In this document: positions 1 through 5,328 of the stretch, piece after piece
How the letters are laid out: the number at the start of each line of letters is the position of its first letter
How positions within the stretch are numbered: position 1 is the first letter of the stretch
DNA from: Pyrinomonadaceae bacterium
GTDB lineage: Bacteria > Acidobacteriota > Blastocatellia > Pyrinomonadales > Pyrinomonadaceae
Direction of reading: 5' to 3'
Length of the DNA stretch: 5,328 nucleotides
Assembly (NCBI GenBank): GCA_013812565.1
Contig: JACCTF010000737.1
Coordinates: 1 to 5,328 of the forward strand
Program-made: the position numbers and the translations under genes
The notes under the pieces: model-generated
Database searches by the model: none
Told to the model about the DNA's origin: nothing
Seen by the model: the letters and a program-made list of their open reading frames with translations, nothing else

Positions 1-14
1 GGAAATGGGTTTTG

Positions 15-24
15 AGAAAGAAGG
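15..24 (+). promoter_or_regulatory. Ribosome binding site favouring the start at 29
   Basis: The purine run AGAAAGAAGG ends four bases before the ATG at 29. Its AGAAAG part is at a more usual spacing of eight bases. It supports the ATG at 29 over the ATG at 5, whose own upstream region is almost entirely outside the window. Confidence 0.45.
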
Positions 25-28
25 TTCT

Positions 29-2440
29 ATGAACTCCAATCTGAAGAGGCTTAAGGTCTGCTTGCTTGTAATCTTCGTCGCTCTCTTCGTAGGCATCAGT
101 AGATCAGCGGCGTCACGAGTTGAGAACGGGGCTTTGGTCGCGTCGTTGCCTAACGCCGATTACGGATACGATGAGCAGCAACACACCAAGATGGTTGAGC
201 AAAGTGCTCCCAAGATTGAAAAGTCCGGTGATAAGATTAGTGCCGCGGCGGCAGCAACGGATGAGGCTGCCAAAGAAGCTTCTAAAGCAACCAGCAATCC
301 CGGCACAGCTAACGCCGTACCTGGTCCATCTCCCGGCCCAGATGGATGGAGTTTTCGTAACCACGTCCAACCTGTCCTTACCAAGTACGGTTGCAACTCC
401 GGCGCGTGTCACGGCTCGTCCGCCGGGAAGAACGGATTCAAACTAACGCTTCGCGGCTACGATCCTGACACGGATCACGCGGTACTCACCCGGCAGGCGG
501 CCGCTCGCCGCGTCTCCATCGTCGAACCAGCCAAGAGCCTGCTGCTACTGAAACCAACAATGATCATCGCACACGGAGGCGGGAAGCGATTCGATACAAA
601 CTCGCTTGAATACCGTGTGCTCTCCGAGTGGATCGCTGCGGGTGCGCCGCCACCTGCGGAGAACGATTCCATAATTCAAACGCTTGAAATCACACCAAGA
701 AGCAGGACGCTCGCGCCCAGCGGACAGCAACAGTTAAAGGTTAGCGCAACGTTTTCTGATGGGCGCACCGAGGATGTGACACGCTGGGCTAAATACACCA
801 GCAGCGATGAAGGCATCGCGAGCGTCACCGAGACGGGACACGTCAAGATGCTCAGCCACGGCGAATCCACTATCTCCGTTTGGTATCTGAGCCGCGTTGC
901 CTCGGCGCGTGTGAGCGTGCCGTATCCAAACAAGATTGACGCAGTGGCGTTTGCCCGCATGGAGCGCCGTAACTTCATTGATGACCTGGTGCAGAAGAAA
1001 TTAAAGACCCTCAACATTTCCCCTTCGGGGCCGGCGACGGAGGGTGAATTTCTCAGACGCGCTTTTCTCGATGCGACGGGCACGCTTCCGACAGTTGATG
1101 AAGTTCGCACCTTCCTTGCCGACACTGCGCCCGACAAACGCACTAAGTTAATCGACAAGCTGCTTGAACGATCTGAGTACGTCGATTACTGGACTTACAA
1201 GTGGTCTGATCTGCTGCTCGCCTCAAGCAACAAGCTTCAGCGCAAGACGCTACTTTCGTTTAGCGATTGGATTCGCGAAAGCGTTCGACAGAACAAACCG
1301 TGGAACGAATTTGTGCGCGAACTGATCACGGCCTCCGGCAACAGCCAGGAGAACGGCGCGGTTAGTTATTACGTCATCCATAAAAGCCCGATTGATCGCG
1401 CGGAGAATATGACCGCCGCCTTTATGGGAATACGCATGACCTGCGCGCGCTGCCACAATCATCCGTTGGAGAAGTGGACGCAGAAACAGTATTACGGCTT
1501 TGCCAACCTCTTCACCAGAGTTAAATTGAAGAACGGAGCCGCGCCCGGCGATGTCTCCGTCTATACCAGTCCGACCGGCGACATCAATCATCCGCGCTTG
1601 GGTCGCCCCGTAGCGCCGCGTCCGCTCGATGGCGAAGAACTATCCTACGATTCCACGAAAGACCGTCGCGTGCATTTCGCCGAGTGGCTTACGTCGCCCA
1701 AAAATCCACACTTTGCCCGCATGCTCGTTAACCGCGTGTGGAAGAATTTTATGGGCCGCGGGTTGGTTGACCCCGTCGATGACATGCGCGCCACCAATCC
1801 TCCGTCGAATGATGAATTGATGACGGCGCTTGAGCAGGATTTCATCAAGCACAACTTTGATGTGAAGCACTTAATCCGCACGGTGATGAACTCGGCAACA
1901 TACGGATTGTCATCCGCAACCAATGAGACGAACGCGAAAGATGATCGCTACTATTCACACTTCATCGCACGGCGATTGCCGGCCGAAGTGATTCTCGACG
2001 GCTTATCACAAGTGACCGGCGTGCCGACGAAGTTTGAAGGCTATCCGGCGGGGACGCGCGCCTTGCAGTTGCCGGATTCGCGTATTGATTCTTATTTCTT
2101 GACCGTCTTCGGACGACCCGAAAGGTTGATCACCGCCGAGTCCGAGCGACAGCAAGACCCGACGCTGACCCAGGCCTTGCATGTCATCAATGGTAAAACG
2201 ATCAACGAGAAACTGCGGGCTTCCGACGGCGCGGTTGAACACTTCACAAAATCGAACCTCGCAGACGCCGAGGTGATTGAACATCTCTATCTTGCGGCAT
2301 ATAGCCGACAGCCGAAGGCGGAAGAAAAGGCCAAGCTGACGCAGGCACTCGCGCAACAGAGCGGCGATGCGCGACGGCAGATGTTAGAAGATTTGATGTG
2401 GGCTGTGCTGACCGGGAGAGAGTTTCTGTTTAACCACTAA
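29..2440 (+). CDS. Exported planctomycete-type cytochrome protein: CX4CH haem domain, Big_2, DUF1549 (PSCyt2), DUF1553 (PSD1)
   Basis: A protein of 803 residues, probably periplasmic or surface-exposed. Seen from the N-terminus: a signal peptide (basic MNSNLKRLK, then a hydrophobic stretch at about residues 10-24); an Ala/Pro-rich linker (about 70-107); a cytochrome-like domain with CNSGACHG (C122, C127, H128, a CX4CH spacing) ending in EWIAAGAPPP; a bacterial Ig-like Big_2 domain (about 215-298); DUF1549/PSCyt2 (about 313-500) with a canonical haem motif CARCHNHP (C472, C475, H476); and DUF1553/PSD1 (about 547-790) with the NRVWKNFMGRGLV and TNPPS signatures. Order and length fit the family. 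The family is thought to be haem-binding and exported; no substrate is established. The ATG at 29 is preferred because purine-rich AGAAAGAAGG lies just upstream and the signal peptide then begins normally; an in-frame ATG at 5 would add eight residues. The CxCER motif I remember near the end of PSD1 reads AESER here. The usual DUF1501 neighbour is not seen downstream. Confidence 0.93.
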   Translation: MNSNLKRLKVCLLVIFVALFVGISRSAASRVENGALVASLPNADYGYDEQQHTKMVEQSAPKIEKSGDKISAAAAATDEAAKEASKATSNPGTANAVPGPSPGPDGWSFRNHVQPVLTKYGCNSGACHGSSAGKNGFKLTLRGYDPDTDHAVLTRQAAARRVSIVEPAKSLLLLKPTMIIAHGGGKRFDTNSLEYRVLSEWIAAGAPPPAENDSIIQTLEITPRSRTLAPSGQQQLKVSATFSDGRTEDVTRWAKYTSSDEGIASVTETGHVKMLSHGESTISVWYLSRVASARVSVPYPNKIDAVAFARMERRNFIDDLVQKKLKTLNISPSGPATEGEFLRRAFLDATGTLPTVDEVRTFLADTAPDKRTKLIDKLLERSEYVDYWTYKWSDLLLASSNKLQRKTLLSFSDWIRESVRQNKPWNEFVRELITASGNSQENGAVSYYVIHKSPIDRAENMTAAFMGIRMTCARCHNHPLEKWTQKQYYGFANLFTRVKLKNGAAPGDVSVYTSPTGDINHPRLGRPVAPRPLDGEELSYDSTKDRRVHFAEWLTSPKNPHFARMLVNRVWKNFMGRGLVDPVDDMRATNPPSNDELMTALEQDFIKHNFDVKHLIRTVMNSATYGLSSATNETNAKDDRYYSHFIARRLPAEVILDGLSQVTGVPTKFEGYPAGTRALQLPDSRIDSYFLTVFGRPERLITAESERQQDPTLTQALHVINGKTINEKLRASDGAVEHFTKSNLADAEVIEHLYLAAYSRQPKAEEKAKLTQALAQQSGDARRQMLEDLMWAVLTGREFLFNH

Positions 2441-2444
2441 AATA

Positions 2445-2520
2445 AGGAGTCAGGAGACAGAACAAAAGCCATGATCTTTGTCTTACCTTACTGACTTCTG
2501 GTTCCTGATCTTCTGTCTTC
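2445..2520. repeat. Degenerate heptad repeats in two inverted arms
   Basis: The left arm (2445-2463) reads AGGAGTCAGGAGACAGAAC. The right arm (2490-2520), read on the minus strand, is made of the same kind of 7-8 base unit: GACAGAA, GATCAGGA, ACCAGAA, GTCAGTA. AGACAGAA at 2455-2462 pairs perfectly with TTCTGTCT at 2511-2518, and TCAGGA at 2450-2455 has its complement at 2503-2508, so the arms could fold into an imperfect hairpin. The repeat fills most of the spacer between the DUF1549/1553 gene and the cytochrome-WD40 gene. It resembles the short tandem heptameric repeats (STRR-like) found between genes in several large bacterial genomes. Its function is unknown. There is no T-run typical of an intrinsic terminator. 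Confidence 0.6.
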
Positions 2521-2552
2521 TTCAAAAGGGCGGTATCGCAAAAGGCAAGCTC

Positions 2553-2915
2553 ATGAGCCGAAGAAGTTCAACAAGCACGCGGTCAACGAAACGAGTGCAA
2601 ATCGCCGCACTGCTTTTTGCAGCGACACTCTCAACCATCTGGCTCGCAGCGGCTCGCGCTCACGGGGATGATTCCGCCGGTGTCAGCTACGTTAAGGATG
2701 TGCAACCGATCTTTGATGCCAACTGCGTAGTCTGCCACAGCACTAGCGGAAGAATGAGCGGACTCAGTCTCGAAAGCTACGAGGAGTTGATGAAGGGCGG
2801 CACGAAGGGTCATGCGGTCGTCCCGGGCGATAGTGCGAAGAGCCGACTGGTCGGGATGATTGAAGGAACTATCAATCCGAAAATGCCGCCCGGCGGAGCC
2901 TTGAAACCGGCCTAG
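2553..2915 (+). CDS. Planctomycete-type cytochrome c domain (PSCyt1), N-terminal part of a nonsense-split cytochrome-WD40 protein
   Basis: 120 residues before a TAG stop. A signal peptide (MSRRSSTSTRSTKRVQ, then a hydrophobic core, ending near ARAHG) is followed by a PSCyt1 domain: VQPIFDANCVVCH (haem ligands C58, C61, H62), the middle motif SYEELMKGG and VVPGDSAKSRL, and the likely distal methionine M111 in KMPPGG. The domain normally closes with a helix of the type 'IxxWIDAGA'. Here that helix (IKTVRAWIDAGA) is encoded in the same frame immediately after the stop at 2913-2915, so the ORF ends inside its domain. The ATG at 2553 is chosen over an in-frame TTG at 2478 because the extra 25 codons are mostly translated intergenic repeat and the signal peptide starts properly at 2553. 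A purine stretch (AAAAGG at about 2540-2546) may serve as a weak ribosome binding site. The haem would be attached in the periplasm. Confidence 0.85.
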   Translation: MSRRSSTSTRSTKRVQIAALLFAATLSTIWLAAARAHGDDSAGVSYVKDVQPIFDANCVVCHSTSGRMSGLSLESYEELMKGGTKGHAVVPGDSAKSRLVGMIEGTINPKMPPGGALKPA

Positions 2916-3008
2916 ATCAAAACCGTCCGCGCCTGGATCGACGCCGGTGCTCATGCTTCACCGCCGAAGAAAGACGGAACCGAACCTGCCGCCCTCGCTA
3001 AAGCGATA

Positions 3009-3977
3009 GTGACCGCCGTCACAACTGCCAGCCCGGCAGTTCTCCCGGAGATCAAGCCGCGCGTGTCCGTTGCCGCCCCGGTCACGGGATTGGCTTTTCA
3101 CCCTAACGGGAAATGGGTCGCCGCCGTCGATCACAAGATGGTACGCATCATTGATCGAGGACGTAGCAAAAACGCGCGCAGACTCGGTGGCGCTGAGGGG
3201 ATCGTGCGCGCCGTGTCTTACAGCCCTGATGGAAAGCTTCTAGCGGCGGGAGGCGGCTTCCCTGCGCAGTTCGGTGAAATCATCATCTGGGAGGCGGAGA
3301 CCGGACGAACGCTCCATCGCCTGCAAGGTCACAAGGATTACATCTATTCGGTGGCCTTCAGTCCGGACAATCGCTTGCTCGCTTCTTCCAGCTATGACCG
3401 CCTTGTCAAGATTTGGGACGTTGAGAAAGGCGTCGAAGTTAAAACGCTCAAAGAACATACGGACGCAGTTTACCCGGTGGCGTTTAGCCCTGACGGAAAG
3501 CTTTTGGCGTCGGGTGCGGCGGACCGCACCGTGAAGATTTGGGATGTCGGGTTGGGCAAGCGGCTCTATACTTTGAGTGACTCGACGGATGTGGTCTACA
3601 CGCTGGCATTTCATCCGTCAGGCAAACAGCTTACAGCCGCCGGAGCCGACAAGAACATACGCACGTGGAACATCACGGGGCAAGGCGGAACGCTCGCTGG
3701 TTCGATCATCGCTCATACAGATGAGATTGTGCAGATCGCTTACTCTCCCGACGGATCGCGGCTCGCGTCCACGTCCGCGGATCGCACCGTGAAGTTGTGG
3801 GATCTCGCGGCGGGCCAGGCAGTCAGGACGTTTGAGAAGCAGCCGGATTGGGGTCAATCACTTGCGTGGAGCCCCGAAGGGCGAACATTGGTCGTCGGCG
3901 GTTTTGATGGCGCGGTGAGAATCTATAATGCCGAAACAGGTCAGGTCATCAATACTCCGGTGCAGGCTGCTCGCTAA
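3009..3977 (+). CDS. Seven-bladed WD40 beta-propeller, C-terminal part of the cytochrome-WD40 protein
   Basis: The open frame from GTG 3009 gives 322 residues with about seven WD40 repeats, enough for a closed propeller. Approximate blades, numbered from this GTG: 22-62, 63-106, 107-148, 149-190, 191-235, 236-277 and 278-316. They show the usual signatures: GH or EH turns, VAFSPDGKLLAS strands, and WD dipeptides in VKIWDV and VKLWDL. WD40 propellers are protein- or ligand-binding scaffolds and no enzymatic residues are seen. The GTG is probably not a true start: it has no convincing ribosome binding site, lies in a low-complexity linker, and the frame is continuous upstream through IKTVRAWIDAGA to the TAG at 2913-2915. 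In the intact form the propeller would be tethered to the exported cytochrome domain; expressed alone from 3009 it would lack a signal peptide. Blades four and six share a stretch that is nearly identical at DNA level (3519-3548 and 3777-3806, 26 of 30 bases). Confidence 0.85.
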   Translation: MTAVTTASPAVLPEIKPRVSVAAPVTGLAFHPNGKWVAAVDHKMVRIIDRGRSKNARRLGGAEGIVRAVSYSPDGKLLAAGGGFPAQFGEIIIWEAETGRTLHRLQGHKDYIYSVAFSPDNRLLASSSYDRLVKIWDVEKGVEVKTLKEHTDAVYPVAFSPDGKLLASGAADRTVKIWDVGLGKRLYTLSDSTDVVYTLAFHPSGKQLTAAGADKNIRTWNITGQGGTLAGSIIAHTDEIVQIAYSPDGSRLASTSADRTVKLWDLAAGQAVRTFEKQPDWGQSLAWSPEGRTLVVGGFDGAVRIYNAETGQVINTPVQAAR

Positions 3978-4026
3978 GCAGCACAGCTAGCGTTCGGCGT
4001 TTCGTGTTATGTGAGGCACTGAACTT

Positions 4027-4209
4027 ATGACGGATAAACTTGAGCAGAACAAAAAGAACGTGACGGCCTTCTATGATTTGATGTTCAACCAATGTAAGCC
4101 TGCCGAAGCTATCGAGAGGTACACAGGAGGTGTCTACATTCAGCACAATCCGGCCGTAGCCGATGGCAAGGAAGCGTTCATCGAGTATTTTATGAGGATT
4201 CACATCTAA
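4027..4209 (+). pseudogene. Truncated NTF2-like/SnoaL-like protein, N-terminal part only
   Basis: 60 residues beginning [20 protein letters not shown], with the features of the first half of an NTF2-like (SnoaL-type) cone-shaped fold: an N-terminal helix ([12 protein letters not shown]), then [29 protein letters not shown]. Family members are typically about 120-150 residues and the missing half supplies the curved beta-sheet, so this product is unlikely to fold as a complete domain. After EYF the sequence reads MRIHI and stops, and neither other frame resumes the family pattern, so this looks like a breakpoint near 4190-4200 rather than a simple frameshift. GAGG at 4013-4016 is a weak ribosome binding site ten bases before the ATG. 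No signal peptide is seen, unlike its neighbours, so it would be cytoplasmic. It could instead be a short expressed protein. Confidence 0.6.
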
Positions 4210-4235
4210 AGCGATCCAGCGCCTTAGTCACAGCG

Positions 4236-4267
4236 TAGATGCCATCCTCGGCTGAGCACGGCATCTA
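4236..4267. repeat. Hairpin with a perfect 8-bp stem downstream of the truncated NTF2-like gene
   Basis: TAGATGCC at 4236-4243 is perfectly complementary to GGCATCTA at 4260-4267, with a 16-base loop that contains a further 3-bp pairing (CTC 4247-4249 with GAG 4254-4256). There is no T-run after it, so it is not a standard intrinsic terminator, although it could still stop transcription or stabilise a transcript end. The right arm extends into ATCTAAC (4263-4269), which fits the RYYYAAC half-site of integron attC sites. No matching GTTRRRY was found within the expected distance downstream. The rest of 4210-4334 shows no gene I can support. Confidence 0.45.
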
Positions 4268-4334
4268 ACAACTGGCTTAACCAGACACCCTGATGACGTG
4301 CTTCTTACCGATACATCTTAAAAAGTTTCCAAGT

Positions 4335-4826
4335 ATGCTTCATTATCACTACCGCACGAGATCATTTCTTACACTCTTTTTCCTTGCCGCAACCATTTTG
4401 GCAATCCCGGTAGAGGCCGCCGCCCCGCGTTTGCTGATGATCTACGGGAAGCAGTTGCCGAAGCCGATCATCCTGGCGAATTGGCAGGAGAATCAGCGAT
4501 TGATGTCGGCTATCACGGAGGAGGCGAAGGTCACGCCGGAAGAACTTAAAGGGCGTCCATATTTAGAAGTAGCGTTATTCTCTGGACTGGAATGGGTGCG
4601 CTACGTTGATCAAGGCAAACCGCTTGATAAGCTTCGCCCAAAACAAGCAAGTCAGCACGGCCGTTTTTACCCGGCCGTTGGTGACGCCGCCCCGATCATG
4701 ACATTCAAAAGCTTGCCCGGCCCCGGGCCACTAACCCGTAGAGTCGATGCAAAGGGTGTCGAGATACTGGCCGGTCACGGCATTCCCGTGCGACTAGATG
4801 CGACAAACAAGCCACCCGCCGAGTGA
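4335..4826 (+). CDS. Exported protein of unknown function
   Basis: 163 residues from the ATG at 4335. An in-frame ATG at 4293 would place 14 extra residues before the signal peptide and is less likely. The N-terminus is a signal peptide: MLHYHYRTR, a hydrophobic core (about residues 10-24) and a probable cleavage region in VEAAAPR. The mature part begins with a short strand (RLLMIYGKQLPKPIIL) and includes NWQENQRLM, a segment LEVALFSGLEWVRYVDQGKPL, the conserved-looking motif QHGRFYPAVG (107-116) and a Pro/Gly-rich loop (SLPGPGPLTRR) before ILAGHGIPVRLD. There are no haem-binding, metal-binding or catalytic signatures. I do not recognise a named family. The gene lies 62 bases before the next exported-protein gene on the same strand and may share its transcript. 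Just before the TGA, another frame continues in a protein-like way (to 4875), so the C-terminus may be frameshifted. Confidence 0.75.
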   Translation: MLHYHYRTRSFLTLFFLAATILAIPVEAAAPRLLMIYGKQLPKPIILANWQENQRLMSAITEEAKVTPEELKGRPYLEVALFSGLEWVRYVDQGKPLDKLRPKQASQHGRFYPAVGDAAPIMTFKSLPGPGPLTRRVDAKGVEILAGHGIPVRLDATNKPPAE

Positions 4827-4874
4827 AGCAGAGGCGCAAGAAGCTTTGACGTTCATTGTGAAGAACTACCTGTG

Positions 4875-4881
4875 AAGGGGA
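4875..4881 (+). promoter_or_regulatory. Ribosome binding site for the terminal gene
   Basis: AAGGGGA lies seven to eight bases before the ATG at 4889, a good spacing. It fixes the start of the gene that runs off the right edge. Confidence 0.6.
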
Positions 4882-4888
4882 AGATAAA

Positions 4889-5328
4889 ATGGAAGCCATC
4901 AGAAGTTACTTCAAGCCGCATCTTTTTATTACCGCGTCGTTGCTTGTGATCGTTTTCGTCGCACCGGTGTGGGCGCAGGTCGCACCGCCAACGGTAACTT
5001 CCGTTTCGCCTGTCGGCGTGGCGCGCGGGAAGACGATTCAACTAACCATTGAAGGCATCAATCTCAAGGGAGCTGACCGAATTCTTTTCAGCGACCCCGG
5101 GCTTGAAGGCAAAGTCGTGAGTATCGCTGAACTAGACCCGGAGCGGAAAGAGGCCATGAAAGGGGCGACCCGCCTTCCGTTCGAGGACATCGCAATCAAA
5201 TATCGTGTTGTTGTCGAAGTTAAGACCGCCTCCAAGACCCTAGTCGGCAGACATCTCTTTCGCGTCGGGACTGTGCTCGGCACCACCAACTCAGGCGTGA
5301 TCGCCGTCGGCGATCTTCCCGAAGTCGC
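4889..5328 (+). CDS. Exported IPT/TIG-like domain protein, 3' end outside the window (partial)
   Basis: An open frame of 146 codons continues past the window end. It starts MEAIRSYFKPH, followed by a hydrophobic signal-peptide core and a likely cleavage site near VWAQ (about residue 30). The mature part opens with PTVTSVSPVGVARGKTIQLTIEG, the typical start of an immunoglobulin-like IPT/TIG-type fold, then NLKGADRILFSDPGL, and ends with GVIAVGDLPEV. The phrase 'VGDLPEV' commonly closes this domain just before pre-peptidase C-terminal (PPC) domains in large exported proteins of Planctomycetota and Acidobacteriota, so PPC repeats may follow outside the window (inference). Residues 76-95 (about), with ELDPERKEAMKGATRL, form a charged insertion between strands. 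The likely role is extracellular or periplasmic binding; no catalytic residues are visible. A strong ribosome binding site precedes the ATG and the gene is co-directional with the rest of the window. Confidence 0.8.
   Translation, partial: MEAIRSYFKPHLFITASLLVIVFVAPVWAQVAPPTVTSVSPVGVARGKTIQLTIEGINLKGADRILFSDPGLEGKVVSIAELDPERKEAMKGATRLPFEDIAIKYRVVVEVKTASKTLVGRHLFRVGTVLGTTNSGVIAVGDLPEV

Larger units (their letters stand above)
2553..3977 (+). pseudogene. Cytochrome c (PSCyt1)-WD40 fusion gene interrupted by an in-frame amber codon
   Basis: The cytochrome ORF and the WD40 ORF are in the same frame (2553 and 3009 differ by a multiple of three), and no other stop separates them. The only interruption is TAG at 2913-2915, codon 121. 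Read through, the product would be 474 residues: signal peptide, PSCyt1, a Pro/Ala/Lys-rich linker and a seven-bladed propeller. The stop sits exactly where PSCyt1 domains usually carry Glu or Gln before the closing WIDAGA helix, so one base change from GAG or CAG explains it. The sequence after the stop still matches the domain, with no frame loss, which points to a recent mutation, a sequencing error or readthrough. Cytochrome-WD40 fusions are familiar in the phyla that carry this cytochrome family. Confidence 0.82.

Noticed and set aside
676..1158. 160-codon minus-strand ORF inside the DUF1549/1553 gene
   Set aside because: It lies fully antisense to well-supported domains, has no recognisable domain, and is expected by chance in GC-moderate coding DNA. 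The same applies to the other antisense ORFs in this gene and in the WD40 region.
2445..2520. CRISPR array
   Set aside because: The units are 7-8 bases, degenerate and contiguous, with no spacers of even length and no cas genes nearby.
2478..2552. TTG start giving a 25-residue N-terminal extension of the cytochrome protein
   Set aside because: The extra codons mainly translate the intergenic heptad repeat and would bury the signal peptide. The ATG at 2553 gives a normal export signal.
3009..3011. GTG at 3009 as a genuine start of a separate WD40 gene
   Set aside because: It has no convincing ribosome binding site, lies in a linker, and the frame is continuous with the end of the cytochrome domain upstream. 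Internal reinitiation cannot be excluded.
3274..3792. Plus-strand ORFs in another frame of the WD40 region (3274-3534 and 3577-3792)
   Set aside because: They are Arg/Ser-rich shadow translations overlapping clear WD40 blades and have no domain of their own.
3519..3806. Near-identical 30-base stretches at 3519-3548 and 3777-3806 as a mobile or regulatory repeat
   Set aside because: They encode the same conserved WD40 motif in two blades. Internal duplication within the propeller is a sufficient explanation.
3978..4330. A complete integron gene cassette around the NTF2-like fragment
   Set aside because: Only one convincing half-site (ATCTAAC at 4263-4269) is present. No GTTRRRY partner lies within range downstream, and GTTATGT near 4005 upstream does not fit the consensus.

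Overview
The window is a plus-strand stretch from a bacterium that encodes exported, planctomycete-type cytochrome c domains (PSCyt1, PSCyt2/DUF1549, PSD1/DUF1553), a cytochrome-WD40 fusion and an IPT/TIG-like exported protein. These families are most abundant in Planctomycetota, Verrucomicrobiota and Acidobacteriota. The moderate GC content, the cytochrome-WD40 arrangement and the heptad-type intergenic repeats lead me to favour Acidobacteriota, possibly a Blastocatellia-like soil lineage. That placement is inference, not something the sequence proves.

Layout. (1) 29-2440: a large secreted DUF1549/DUF1553 protein with an N-terminal haem motif and a bacterial Ig-like (Big_2) domain. (2) 2441-2552: a spacer carrying two oppositely oriented arms of a degenerate 7-8 bp repeat. 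(3) 2553-3977: one reading frame encoding a signal peptide, a PSCyt1 cytochrome domain, a linker and a seven-bladed WD40 propeller. It is cut by a single in-frame amber codon at 2913-2915 and so appears as two ORFs (2553-2915 and 3009-3977). (4) 4027-4209: the N-terminal half of an NTF2/SnoaL-like protein, apparently truncated. (5) 4210-4334: noncoding sequence with an 8-bp-stem hairpin. (6) 4335-4826: a secreted protein of unknown function, with a possible frameshifted C-terminal tail. (7) 4889 to the window end: the start of an exported IPT/TIG-like protein that runs off the edge.

How they may work together. The two cytochrome-bearing genes and the terminal IPT-type gene are the kind of exported proteins that occur together in planctomycete-type clusters, thought to act in the periplasm or at the cell surface in electron transfer or polymer/ligand binding. 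No substrate can be read from the sequence. The DUF1501 partner that usually accompanies DUF1549/DUF1553 is not in the window.

The most notable observation is the nonsense-split cytochrome-WD40 gene, together with two more possible lesions in the next 2 kb. This is either local gene decay, sequencing error or, less likely, amber readthrough. I see no CRISPR array, RNA gene, complete mobile element or clearly new defence or biosynthetic system.
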